From positions 167,482,240 through 167,546,239 of the forward strand of contig NC_073625.1 of assembly GCF_029407905.1 (NCBI RefSeq): a stretch of 64,000 bases of DNA, in the 5' to 3' direction. A model generated the notes under the pieces. That model did not search any database. It was not told the origin of the DNA and saw only the letters and a program-made list of their open reading frames with translations. The stretch comes from Bubalus kerabau (Eukaryota; Chordata; Mammalia; Artiodactyla; Bovidae). Each line of letters starts with the position of its first letter. The first letter of the stretch is position 1. Shown here one piece after another: positions 1 to 10,845 of the stretch. The position numbers and the translations under genes are program-made.

Positions 1-26
1 GAGTGGGGTGCCATTGCCTTCTCCAG
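1..26 (-). mobile_element. Bov-A2 SINE, 5' tip only, cut by the window edge
   Basis: The first 26 bases are the reverse complement of the start of the Bov-A2 consensus (GGAGAAGGCAATGGCACC...). The rest of the element lies before the window. Confidence 0.8.
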
Positions 27-204
27 CCTATACTAAGGACTTTTAAAATGATTTCCAGTATAACTTTAAGGCTGAAGCATTGGAAAAGTTATTGCTTTCT
101 TATTTAACCCTCAGTGACAGTCTCTCTGAGATACTGAATGGATAGAAGATGGCTGTGGGTGATGCAGAATCTGCAAAGGACTTACATACAGAAGGTCTTG
201 GGAG

Positions 205-383
205 AGTCCTGGCTGTACCACTTCATTTGTTGTGTGGTTTAAGGCATATTCTCTTCCTGAGCTCTCTTCCTCACCTGTAATTTGGCATGATAAAACGTCT
301 ATGGGTTGCTGGTGACAATTAACAAGATAAGGCATGTGAAACAAATTTTGTAAGCTGTAAAGTGTATATAAATGCTAATTATT
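205..383 (+). mobile_element. MIR SINE (ancient mammalian)
   Basis: The order of blocks follows the MIR consensus: a 'ctggctgtaccactt' block, a 'gtgtggtttaaggca' block matching the conserved core, 'ctcttcctcacctgtaa', a weak 'gttgctggtgacaattaa' block, then 'tgtaaagtgtatataaatgcta' at the 3' end. It is diverged and AT-shifted, as expected of a very old SINE. Confidence 0.75.
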
Positions 384-435
384 TTGCAAATGTTTTTGCA
401 AACATTTTTGCAAATAATTATTTTGCAAATGTTTT
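377..435. repeat. 20-bp direct repeat with internal inverted arms
   Basis: The 20-mer starting aattattttgcaaatg occurs at 377-396 and, nearly intact, at 416-435, a 39-bp period. Between them 377-390 and 407-419 form an imperfect inverted repeat around TTTGCAAA. It starts in the tail of the MIR. It looks like a local slippage or duplication product; no function is evident. Confidence 0.7.
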
Positions 436-829
436 CAGTCTCACCTCAAAGTTCTCCATCTAGTCAGAAGAAACTGCTAACGGTGAAGTCATTTATAACA
501 CTGAGACTTCATAAGTGTAATCAGAGTCACCCTTAGCCTTAAGCACAGAACTGCTACTAGAAGGGGTAAAATACAAGCAAAGGGAGAGTATCACTGACTT
601 GTGCTTTCATGCAAACTCAAGTCAGTGGGCCCTTCTTCAACTTGGACTCTACATGTACAGACTAATGCACATTAATCTGTTTGCCACCTTCTTCCTTCTG
701 GTGCCATAATCTTGGCTATGGGAATAACATCAAATGGCTTGTAATAACATATGGTTGTTTAGATAGTTATTGGTCAGCTAAGATTTCAAGAAAGTCAACA
801 CCTCTTGAAAAGACAATTTAGAATTGGGA
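436..829. other. Single-copy AT-rich DNA
   Basis: No recognised repeat, long open frame or RNA gene. Only short frames without family similarity. Confidence 0.5.
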
Positions 830-862
<33 letters not shown>

Positions 863-864
863 TG
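830..864. repeat. (TG)n microsatellite
   Basis: About 17 TG units with one TA interruption. It abuts the tail end of the antisense Bov-tA SINE that follows, a common place for such runs to grow. Confidence 0.9.
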
Positions 865-1062
865 CGCTCAGTCATGTCTGACTCTTTGTGACCCTATGGA
901 CTGTGGCCCGCCAGGTTCCTCTGTCCATGGGATTTACCAGGCAAGAATATTGGAGTGGGTTGCATTTTCCTTCTCCAAAGGAGCTTTCCAACCCAGGGAT
1001 CAAACCTGTGTCTTTGCATCTCCTTCATTGGCAGGCGGGATTGGAGATACACCAAATAGGGG
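865..1062 (-). mobile_element. Bov-tA SINE
   Basis: Read on the minus strand, the element has a degenerate tRNA-Glu-derived head (about 965-1062), then the BovB-derived Bov-A part with the conserved 'caagaatattggagtgggtt' and 'actctttgtgacc' blocks. The head is diverged beyond about 1045, so that edge is approximate. Confidence 0.85.
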
Positions 1063-2149
1063 ATCTGTCATGCATCCAGGCAAGTCCAAAGTTCTTATTA
1101 GGTTGAGTTCTTTCTGACAGTCTCCTTGGTAGATCTCAAGGAGACCACCTTTGCTAGTCTTGAGTGGCTTGGGGTCAATGTAGATCAGGGAGATATTCCA
1201 AGGGGATAAACTCATTCCAACTTGTCAGGAGATGAGTAGCAGTCCCTTTGTGATTTGGCAATACTGCCAGTTTTATACCCTGACAATGGGTATAAACATT
1301 GATGACATTGATGTCACTTCATAGATGATGTAGTGGGACATCTTGTGATATTAAGGAATGCAAGGATGTCTAGAGAGGAGAGGCACAGTGACCAGAATTG
1401 TCACAAAGGTAAAGAACTCTTTTCCCTTCCTGCTAAGAGCCACATTGGCACTGGATATTGATAACTGAGACCACTGCATGAATTGGTTGCAATGCTTTTT
1501 TTTTTTTTAATTTCATCATAATGAAGAATAATCTATTATATGACCCCCTTTCTGAAAAGTACTTAATGCCAACATTTTCCAAGAAGTGAGATAAAAATGT
1601 GACTCAATCTCAATTTATGTATATCCTAGACATAAATTCAAAATTGACTAATGTCAGTGGAATTGGACCTTCAACAGAATTATGGGACTAGGATCTTAAT
1701 ATATGATACAATATATTTTTGCAGAATTTCTTTTATGATGTTTATCACTTGAGCACTAAAGAAATTAATCCTTGGAAGTTTTCTGACTCTTGAAGACTTA
1801 CAATCAGATTTAGTTAAAATTATATAGCCAAAATTTTTAAAATTTTAGTATTACATTTTTTTCCCCATTCTTATCTATTTATAATCACTCTGCATATTTC
1901 TGAGGTTTTCTTCAGTGCATATGTTCAGTGATAACTTATGCATATTTCACATAATAGGATTAATTACCAGCCTTCCACTAATTATAATTAAAGTCTCCTT
2001 AGGTAATTGTATAAGTTAACTTTGGTAATTCACACATACTGAAGAGCATTTTGTAGAATAATAGGGTATTGTACTGCAAAATACAGTAAAGAACATAAAG
2101 GGTAAGAACACAGGATAAAAGAATTCAGAGCACTAATATATTAGACTTT
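1063..2149. other. Single-copy DNA, no recognised feature
   Basis: AT-rich sequence with a T-run near 1496-1509. The 1130-1480 part is less AT-rich and contains no repeat that I recognise. No convincing coding frame. Confidence 0.5.
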
Positions 2150-2245
2150 TCTTATGTGTGTTGCCATATATCTAATATATAGTAATGATCCCTTAATGCA
2201 AACCTTATGACGGTAGGCATTTCTACTGAAAATTACTTCTAAAAC
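2150..2245 (+). mobile_element. Possible MIR/L2-type ancient fragment
   Basis: A block near 2200-2225 ('aaccttatgacggtaggcat') resembles the MIR core 'aaccctatgaggtaggta'. The surrounding match is weak, so this is tentative. Confidence 0.3.
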
Positions 2246-4007
2246 ATGGAACTATTTCTCTCCTCTCTTAATAGATATTAGCATTCTAAGTTCTCATTAA
2301 ATAGCTTATGCTTTAGAAGATAAATGCCTTCAAAATTGGTAATTTATATGCAAAACAAATGAAAAAGGCTTTCCTCAAAGCATCAATCCCTGAATGTACA
2401 AATTAAGGCTTGCCTCAGTTATGAAGCTTATTTTTAAACTTTTATTTACACCTAATGGTTAGTTTATATGTTACTCCATTAAGAAGTCAGCATTTTGAAG
2501 ATGCCATATGACACTGAAATGGCCATCTTTTGAAATTATGGGATGCTTCTTTGCGGAGTCAGACTCTAATCTGCAACTAATTTGTGTCAGCTTTCTGCAT
2601 AGAAAAGATCTCAAATCCTCCCTTAAACCAGGAATCGGCTGAAGGTTTGTCTTGGTTTCCCGAGCCCAATGCAATTAGGCAGCACGTGAATGTGGACCAC
2701 ATGCGTTTATTGCTCTTCCTAGCATGTGTTACTTTGATGTGTTAGCTCGGAAGGCTCACTCTTTTCTGTGCAGCCTTCCTCCTGGGTCTTTATACCGCTT
2801 AGCAGTTGAGTCCAGACTTTGAAACACAGCCTAATTTAGAGGCGGATGCTGCAGCTGCTGCTGTCATTTCAGATGATTTTTTTTTTTTCTTTTTGCTTTG
2901 ATGTCAGCTTAAAATCTTGGGTGTTGTATCAGTAAAACAGTGTCTGCTATTCACAAAACAGAAAGCACACCAGTTAAGCTTTTGTTTTAGCCTTTAAATT
3001 GAATTTCAACACCTCCTAAAAGATCAAAAAATTGTAGTTGCGCAAAAATACATGGAATTCTTTATATTATCAGTTGGAAGAAAGGTATGAACAAAGACTA
3101 TGCAGTTCTCTTGGTATTAATCAGATTTGCTCAATATCTGATAAACATTGATGGATAAAATATGTGAAATGTAAAGCAGTCTTTTGTTTCTTTATCTTCT
3201 TCCTTCTACATCTAATCCGTGTGGCATGAAGGTTTTCCTTCCAAATGTTTGATGCATCATTAAAGCATTTTGTATTAATTACTATTACTTTGTTGTTGTT
3301 GAACTATATACTTTACCTCAGGAGGAAACCTACCAAGTCCTTTGGGGACAATACAAACAATGGACCCATTTATCTTTATTTTCACTCATCAGAAACCCAA
3401 AGTCTGAGAAACTGTAAATCCACTGGCTTTCTAAATTGGAGATAACTTTGACATCTCCAAATCATCTGTGATTTGATATGAAGTATAGGTGTTAAGCTTA
3501 AAAGAGGTGGCGATTTGGGAGTTAGATGCTAGTGAACCTATAGGACCAATGGGTCTCAGCTAATGCAAGACCAAAAAGTCATGGAGGATCCCTTTCTATG
3601 CTTTCCCTGTTGACAAGAAACATTTATCATTGAGGATCTCAGAACAGCACCTGCCTCTGTGTATGCAGTTTTTTTTTTTTTTTAATAGAATGGAAAGGAG
3701 GAAATTGCTACTGTCTGTGAGTGATAAGAGAAAATACAGGCATTTCTTTGTGTGATATAATTTCGCCTAAATTTACAGAAAAAGTAGCTAATAGGGTCTT
3801 TATTATGGTATATCAGCAATAAGAAAAGTCTAAATTCTAGTTACCTGAACAATTTGTGAAGATCTCTCCTTTTTCCCTTTCTATCTAGAAATTGTTATTA
3901 TAGCATATTCTACGGAAATTTCTCTCAGCATGTGACCATGATAAATTTCTCTGAGAGCAAAAATAATTTTATTGTTGATAATAATAAACCAATTTTTAAA
4001 ATTTAGT
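2246..4007. other. Single-copy DNA; 2480-3060 is a candidate conserved non-coding stretch
   Basis: The 2480-3060 part is repeat-free and less AT-rich than its surroundings. It holds a CACGTG E-box (2683-2688), a nearby homeodomain-type 'caattagg', and a GC-balanced block 2740-2850 before a T-run at 2878-2889. The rest is AT-rich with a T-run at 3669-3683. No coding frame with codon-like character is seen. Confidence 0.4.
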
Positions 4008-4020
4008 GAATGTTTATCCT

Positions 4021-4292
4021 GCTGCTGCTGCTAAGTCGCTTCAGTTGTGTCCGACTCTGTGCGACCCCATAGACGGCAGCCCACCAGGTTCCTCCATCCC
4101 TGGGGTTCTCCAGACAATAACACTGGAGTGGGTTGCCATTTCCTCCTCCAATGCATGAAAGTGAAAAGTGAAAGTGAAGTCACTCAGTCATGTCCGACTC
4201 TTCGTAACCCCATGGACTGCAGCCTACCAGGCTCCTCCGTCCATGGGATTTTCCAGGCAAGAGTACTGGAGTGGGGTGCCAGTGCCTTCTCC
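4021..4292 (-). mobile_element. Bov-A2 SINE with perfect 13-bp TSD
   Basis: Complete dimeric Bov-A2 read antisense: a (GCT)n tail at 4021, two Bov-A monomers joined by the 'atgcatgaaagtgaaaagtg' linker, and the 'gtgccttctcc' 5' end. It is flanked by the identical 13-mer gaatgtttatcct at 4008-4020 and 4293-4305. It split an older L1M fragment. Confidence 0.95.
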
Positions 4293-4560
4293 GAATGTTT
4301 ATCCTAACCTTATTTAAATGAAAACACTGGAAATAATCTAAATGTACTAAAGGAAATTGGTTAAGCAAATGTTACATAGTTAGTCAATGGAATACTACAC
4401 AGCCATTTACATTGGTTATGAAGAGTCTTTAATAATATTTTCCAATTACATAGGAAAATATCATAGCAAACTTAGAGGAAAGGTTATTTGGAATGAATAT
4501 AGGGTTTTTCTACTTTCCTGTATATTCAAAGTATATTCATGTAGAACAATGACATAACTT
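4293..4560 (+). mobile_element. L1M-type LINE fragment, 3' part
   Basis: Contains the typical old-L1 3' order: 'ctggaaataatctaaatg', a 'ggttaagcaaatg' block, 'caatggaatactacacagcc', then AT-rich 3'-UTR-like sequence. It continues left of the SINE inserted at 4021. Subfamily not determined. Confidence 0.5.
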
Positions 4561-4716
4561 TTATGATATAGAATTATTTAAAATAACCTATAAATGTCTC
4601 ATTATACGTAATGTACTGAACTTATTTAAATGGAACTTGTTCACTAGCTTTGTTTTTACTCTAAAAAAATAAAATTCCATTTAATTTCTTAGATTTAACA
4701 TGGGTGTAAAAGATTC

Positions 4717-4747
<31 letters not shown>

Positions 4748-5119
4748 AACTAATTTTGGGCATCTTCCCAAACATAGAATTTTAAATTTATTTTTTATCA
4801 TGCCAAATATTTTGGTACTGAATGAAAATGACTTCATTTCATTTTCTTATATTTTAAAAATTAAGTGTTGGATTTTCTAAATATGACTGAATTTGACAGT
4901 AATAGCTTTGATGCCTTAACTTTCCTGAAGAAATGTTTATTATTGTAAATTCTTTATTATATTTTTTATTAATATAAAATTATTTTAAATAATAGATAAT
5001 AGGAAATTATAACTAAATTATGATACTGAAGCCATACAAGTTTATCTTGAATTCAGGCTTAATTTAAATAGGCCTGCATTGTTCAAGAGGGGAGCCAGAA
5101 AATGTAAGTTACTATCAAA
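4561..5119. other. AT-rich single-copy DNA
   Basis: Contains a T-run at about 4729-4748 and nothing else recognisable. Confidence 0.5.
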
Positions 5120-5280
5120 TTTAAATTAATTAGAATTATATAAAATTAAAAATTCAGCTCTTCAGTCGTACCAGGCCCATTTCAAGTGCTAAATAGTCAC
5201 ATGAGGCTAGTGGCCATGGTACTAGATGATGGATATAGAACATTTTCATCATCATCAAAAGTTCTATTGGAAAGACACTA
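5120..5280 (-). mobile_element. MER5A-type hAT-Charlie MITE
   Basis: The plus strand carries the diagnostic blocks 'catttcaagtgctaaatag', 'cacatgaggctagtggcca', 'gatatagaacattttcatc' and 'aaagttctattgg', i.e. the reverse complement of MER5A. It is a non-autonomous DNA-transposon relic with no coding capacity. Confidence 0.8.
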
Positions 5281-5939
5281 TTCTGGATAATTAGTGCTCT
5301 GCTTCTCATTTTATCCTTTGTAGCATATTTAGAGAAGCAAATTTCTAGATAATTATCTCACGTTTCTTTTTAAATTTTGCCATTATATGAAGATACATTT
5401 GAGGGAGAGAGGAGGAAAAAGAGTCTCTCTCAGCGTGTTTTGTTTGCCATGTGTGTTTCTGTGACAAAAGAAAGTCATACGATTGAACAATAGTCTGAAC
5501 TAAAATAAAACCCATCCTTCATTCCTTTGTTCTTACAATATTTGCTTTTGTCAAAGCCCAGATGTTTCTTTTTCTAGTTTAACATGAGCAATAGGGCACA
5601 GAGTCTTGTGCAAATAGAAAGTGTGGGAAAAACCTGAAGGCTACCAGCCACTTAAAATGGGAGGTGAAGGAGGAGCTTCCTTACTCAGAAGTGGATAAGA
5701 AAGAAGATAAATTCCACTATGAAAATACCACTCTAAGGGAAAAGAATAATAAAACAATGACATAAATATGGCAACCATCTTTTAGGGTATTATGTATAAT
5801 CTTTTATAGCACATTGAGGGTCTTTTCTTAAAGAATAATTGTGCTGAGTATTGTACAGACAGTGAAATTTAAGATCAAAGTAGATATCATAGTCATATCT
5901 TTTAAAAAAGATATTTTCTTTAAATTATAATGTAAGAGT
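5281..5939. other. Single-copy DNA
   Basis: No recognised repeat or gene. Short purine-rich patches (5405-5425, 5665-5710) without an evident role. Confidence 0.5.
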
Positions 5940-6430
5940 TCCTAATATAAAATTATAGGAAATACAGAAAAGCATAAAAGGTAAAAAAGCTTCATTATAT
6001 TTTCACTTAGTTATTAAATTGCATAATTAAGATACATTTACTTTTATAAGAATTTTTTACTCTAAAATTCTCACTTAATGTATCATAAGCACTTTATCTA
6101 AATAATTTAAAAGTCTTCATTAAAATATAATTTTGATTATTTCACTTATGTATAGAATTTAATTGATCTATCATTTTGCAAACTATTTTGAATTTTGTTA
6201 ATTAAATAATGCTTCTATAAATGTTTTATTGACTTGAATCCTGTTCACATCTGTAATTATTTCTTTAGGCTAGGTTTCTAAGAGTAGAATTACTAGATTC
6301 TGGAGTAAAATTTTGCTTTTTATTGATAAATTTATTTACAAAAATGTAGTGATAATGTGCATTCTCACTAGCAGTGAATATGAGTATGTTTTCTAATACA
6401 TTATTAAGAAAATGGCAAATAAAGGAGTGA
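5940..6430 (-). mobile_element. L1M-type LINE, degraded 3' region
   Basis: Read on the plus strand, the region follows the antisense old-L1 3' order: 'ataatgcttctataaatg', 'tttctaagagtagaattact', then 'tctcactagcagtgaatatgag'. It is heavily mutated and AT-rich. Confidence 0.5.
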
Positions 6431-6611
6431 TACTACTAAAGTTGGAATTATTCAATATGTTTGTATTCATTTGTGTATCATGTATTAAATTTTAATTCAT
6501 CAGAGGATATTATTAACTAGTATAGAGAGATGGAAACAATTTCCTTTTGTTAATCCACATTTCTTAAAAATATAAAATACATAACAAGTAAATAATACCA
6601 TTGTGGTATTT

Positions 6612-8390
6612 TCTTTTTTTATCCCCCCCCCAACTTTATGAAAGTATGATTGACAGGTAAAGGTTGTTAACTATTTAGGTTGTATAATATGATGTTTTGA
6701 TACACATATACTTTGTGAAATGATTACCACAATTAAGCTAGTTCAGTTATCTTCTTACATAGCTATCTTTTGTGTGTGTGTGTGTGTGATAAGAGCACTT
6801 GAGACCTACTCTTGTCAAATTTGAAGCATGCAGTACAGTATTATTATTAACCACAGTCACCACACAACATGTTGTCTCTAGAACTTATTCAGATATAAGA
6901 AAGTTTGTTCCCTCTGAACACAGCTCAATTTTTCACCCACCAACTCCTACTTTTTTTTAGATTTCACAAGTAAGTGAGATATCGTCTTTGTCTTTCTTTA
7001 TCTGGCTAGTTTTACTTAGCATAATGTCCTTTAGGTTCAACTGTGTTGTCACAAATGGCAGACTTTACTTTTTTAAGGCTGAATAATATTCCTCTGTGTT
7101 TGTATATCAAAATGTCTTTATTCATTTATCTCATTTCCGTATCTGGCTTACTGTGAATAATGCTTTAATGAAGATGGGGTTGCAGTTATCTCTTTGAAAT
7201 ACTGATTTCCTATAGATACATACCCAGAAGTGAGATTTCTGGATCATATGATAGTTCAACTTTTAATTTTAGGAAAACTTCCCCATACTGTTCTTCATAA
7301 TGGCTGTTTAAATTACATTCCCACCAACAGTGTTCAAGGGTTCTCTCTTCTCTACATCCTTACCAATGCTTATCTTTGTCTTTTTGATAATGAGCTATCC
7401 TAAAAGATATGAGGTGATATGTTAGTTTTGGTTTGCTTTTCCCAGGTAATAGTGATGTTGAGCAATTTTTATATACATGTTGGCCATTTATGTATCATCT
7501 TTGAGGACGTATGCATTCAACCAATTTGACCTTTTTAAATCAGTTTATTTGTTGCTTGTTTTTACTATTGAGTTGTATGTGTTCCTCTGAATATTAGCCC
7601 TTGAACTGATATATAGTGTGCAAATATTTTCTCTTCTTGCATAAGTTACCATTTCATTTTGTTGATTGTTTCCTTTGCTATGCAGAAACTTTTAGTTTTA
7701 TGTAGATTCACTGGTTCATTTTTTCTTTTGTTGCCTGTGCTTTTGGTGTCAAATCCAAAAAAGTCACTGCAAGACTAATGTTGCTGCTGCTGCTGCCAAG
7801 TCGCTTCAGTTGTGTCCGACTCTGTGCGACCCCATAGACGGCAGCCCACCAGGCTCCCCCGTCCCTGGGGTTCTCCAGGCAAGAACACTGGAGTGGGTTG
7901 CCATTTCCTTCTCCAATGCATGAAAGTGAAAAGTGAAAGGGAAATCACTCAGTCATGTCCAACTCTTAGTGACCCCATGGACTGCAGCCTACCAGCCTCC
8001 TCCGCGCATGAGATTTTCCAGGCAAGAGTACTGGAGTGTGTTGCCATTTCCTTCTCCAGACTAATGTTAAAGATCTTTTTTTAAGAAAACAGTTTCAGTT
8101 GTTACATTTAAGTCTTTAACCTATTTTGAGTTGATATTTTGTATGGTGTAAAATTAAGATTCAATTTCATTCTAGTGTATGTAAATATCCACTTTTCCCA
8201 ACAGCATTTATGGATAAAGCTATCCTTTCCCCATTGGGTTTTCTTGGCACCTTTGTCAAAGATCAGTTTGCCATATATGCACAGATTTATCTCTGGGTTT
8301 TCCATTCCATTGGTTTAAGTATCCACAGTTTTGCCAGTACCATACTGTTTTGAAGACTACAGCTTTGAAATCTAATATGAAATTGATTTT
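6612..8390 (-). mobile_element. L1 LINE, 3' UTR and ORF2 3' end, split by a SINE
   Basis: From left to right this runs from L1 3' UTR ('gaaatgattaccacaattaa', 'gttgtctctagaacttattc') into the ORF2 end ('ggctgaataatattcc', 'cccaccaacagtgttcaagg'). After the Bov-A2 insertion it continues ORF2 upstream. On the minus strand 8108-8305 is an open remnant of the ORF2 C-terminal region, with 'ENPEINLCIYGKLIFDKG' recognisable. It is a 5'-truncated dead copy containing a (TG)n run at about 6771-6788. Confidence 0.85.
7783..8057 (-). mobile_element. Bov-A2 SINE with perfect 11-bp TSD
   Basis: Complete antisense Bov-A2 with a (GCT)n tail at its left edge. The 11-mer agactaatgtt lies at 7772-7782 and again at 8058-8068. 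It inserted into the ORF2 remnant of the older L1. Confidence 0.95.
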
Positions 8391-9149
8391 GTGTTTTTAA
8401 AACTGAAATATAATATTAAAATTATAAAAACTATTTTGAAGAGTAGTCAGTTAACAAAAGATACTGAGAAACAGATCTGATGTATCTGTAATTGCTTATC
8501 CAAATTGTCTCTTCAAGTTGACTTTACCTAATTAAGACAAAGATATATAGAAAACATGAAAGGGTAAAATTGTTATACCATTAAAATTCTTCCAAAATAG
8601 CTCCTAATGGGTCCTAATTAATGAAAAAACAACAAACAAATGCACATGGGTAAAATCAAGTTGTGATGAATTATCAAACATTGCTTACCTTGTTTTGCAA
8701 TTGTTTATAAACTTTAGACAGTACTCTTGAATGTAGCATTTATTAAGTAGTTAGCATATAGTAAGCACTATATATAAAAATTAGGGCCAAAGTAATTTGG
8801 CTAATAGGCACAAAAGCTAAGGTTTGAATTACTCCAAGTCCATTTTTTAGCCTAGTATCAAAATACTTCTTATACACCATGGTTTATGTATGTTGTTGTC
8901 ATTACTAGGAATGTATGCTTGGTAGTGGAGCTTCTAGGGATAAGAGTCTGACTTCAAGAAGTTTAAGATACATTTGGAGAAACATAATTAATTGCAATAT
9001 TTTTGTTATATTGGTCACAGCTTAAAATGCAAATCAGAACTACAAATTGATCCTCCTATAAAATACATAGTAATTGTTTCTTTTGATGAAAGAACCAATA
9101 ATGAATACATAGTTATGGGCTAAGCTACTCTATAAAATATTATGGCTCA
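8391..9149. other. Single-copy AT-rich DNA
   Basis: A 'gcatttattaagtagttagcat' patch near 8737-8758 faintly resembles an L2/MIR end. Nothing firmer is seen. Confidence 0.45.
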
Positions 9150-9240
9150 AAAAATTCTTTGCTTATTTAATATTTGTACAACACTTCTGAGGTAGTTGGG
9201 TAATCGGAGAGAGGGGATGCTCTGGCACACGAAGATATCC
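9150..9240 (+). mobile_element. Possible MIR fragment
   Basis: The order 'cttatttaatatttgtacaa', 'ctgaggtag', 'gagagaggggatgctctggc' loosely follows the MIR core and 3' part. Weak. Confidence 0.3.
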
Positions 9241-9438
9241 AAAGAACCCAGTTTCTTCCATATTGGGGCTTTACCACCTTATAGCACATTTCTGTGGCCT
9301 GTATGGTCAGTATTGGCTCTAAGCAGTACCTGTATTTTCTAGTCCAGGAGAAAAGTTGTGCCTGACTGTTTTAAGGGTATACTTCCCTTGCTTCATAAAT
9401 TGCATATATCTTCTATTCACACCCATTAATAAGAGCTT

Positions 9439-10158
9439 GAACTAAAGAGCCTCTTGATGAAAGTGAAAAAGGAGAGTGAAAAAGTTGGCTTAAAGCTCAA
9501 TATTCAGAAAACTAAGATCATGGCATCTGGTCCCATCACTTCATGGCAAATAAATGGGGAAACAGTGGAAACAGTGGCAGGCTTTATTTTTGGGGCTCCA
9601 AAATCACTACAGATGATGACTGCAGCCATGAAATTAAAAGACTCTTACTCCTTGGAAGGAAAGTAATGACCATCCTAGACACTATTTTGCCAACAAAGGT
9701 CTGTCTAGTCAAGGCTATGGTTTTTCCAGTGGTCATGTATGGATGTGAGAGTTGGACTATAAAGAATACAGAGCTGTGAAGAATTGATGCTATTGAACTG
9801 TGGTATTGGAGAAGGCTCTTGAGAGTCCCTTGGACTGCAGGGAGATCCAACCAGTCTATTCTAAAGGAGATCAGTCCTGAGTGTTTATTGGATGATCTGA
9901 TGTTGAAGCTGAAACTCTAATACTCAGCCACTTGATGGGAAGAGCTGACTCATTTGTAAAGACCCTAATGCTGGGAAAGTTTGAAGGCAGGAGGAGAAGG
10001 GGATGACAGAGGATGAGATGGTTGGATGGTATCACGGACTCAATGGACATGAGTTTGGGTAAACTCTGGGAGTTGGTGATGGACAGGGAAGCCTGGCGTG
10101 CTGCATTCCATGGGGTCGCAAAGAGTTGGACATGACTGGAGCGACTGAATTGAACTGA
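9439..10158 (+). mobile_element. BovB LINE, 5'-truncated, with TSD
   Basis: Covers the BovB 3' end from the ORF2 stretch after the YADD motif to the (ACTGA)-type tail. Short frames show the conserved 'VGLKLNIQKTKIMASGPITSW' region in part, but stops and indels break it. It is flanked by an 11-bp TSD with one mismatch: aataagagctt at 9428-9438 and aataagaactt at 10159-10169. This is a normal target-primed, 5'-truncated insertion. Confidence 0.95.
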
Positions 10159-10412
10159 AATAAGAACTTAGCTGCTTATTTGCAAAGGAGGCTGGGAAAC
10201 ATAGTCTCTGGACAGCCATTATCCCTGTGAAAACTCAGTTGAAGTAGATACTGTTCAGTAATAAAAAGAACCAAGAAAAAAGTGGATAGTGGAGGGGAGT
10301 ATTTAATACTTAAATATTTAAACCTACTGATTCCTCATTTCCCCAATGATTTTAATGCCTGTGTCATCATAGCTTTTTCCCTCCCTTTAAAGCTGGCAGT
10401 GACCATAGAGGT

Positions 10413-10654
10413 CAGTCAGTCAGTCAGTTCAGTTGCTCAGTCGTGTCCGACTCTTTGTGACACCATGAATCGCAGCACGCCAGGCTTCCCTGTCCATGAC
10501 CAATTCCCGGAGTTTACCCAAACTCATGTCCATTGAGTCAGTGATGCCATCCAGCCATCTCATCCTCTGTTGTCCCTTTCTCCTCCTGCCCTCAACCCCT
10601 CCCAGCATCAGGGTCTTTTCCAATGAGTCAACTCTTCACATGAGGTGGCCAAAT
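10413..10654 (-). mobile_element. BovB 3'-end fragment (antisense) with short TSD
   Basis: Antisense copy of the last ~240 bp of BovB. It starts with a 4-bp (CAGT)n tail rather than the usual 5-bp tail, and stops at 'aggtggccaaa'. The 7-mer tagaggt flanks it at 10406-10412 and 10655-10661. It faces the BovB at 9439-10158 tail to tail. Confidence 0.9.
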
Positions 10655-10751
10655 TAGAGGTAATCTACTCCAATTATCATGTCTTATTGGTAAGAAGGAT
10701 TTAGCTTAGAGAACAGTGCTAGCTCAAGTTTCTTCTGCTAGATAGTGTCAG

Positions 10752-10845
10752 AACTGAGATATTAATTTAATTTAAATAATAATTTAATAATTAACTGAGA
10801 TATTAATTTAAATTAATTAATAAATCTAAATTAAATTAAATTTAG
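10752..10845. repeat. AT-rich direct repeat, 41-bp period
   Basis: The 18-mer aactgagatattaattta occurs at 10752-10769 and 10793-10810. Downstream (about 10824-10845) is a near-palindromic TAAATT-rich block. A local duplication of low-complexity DNA. Confidence 0.75.
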
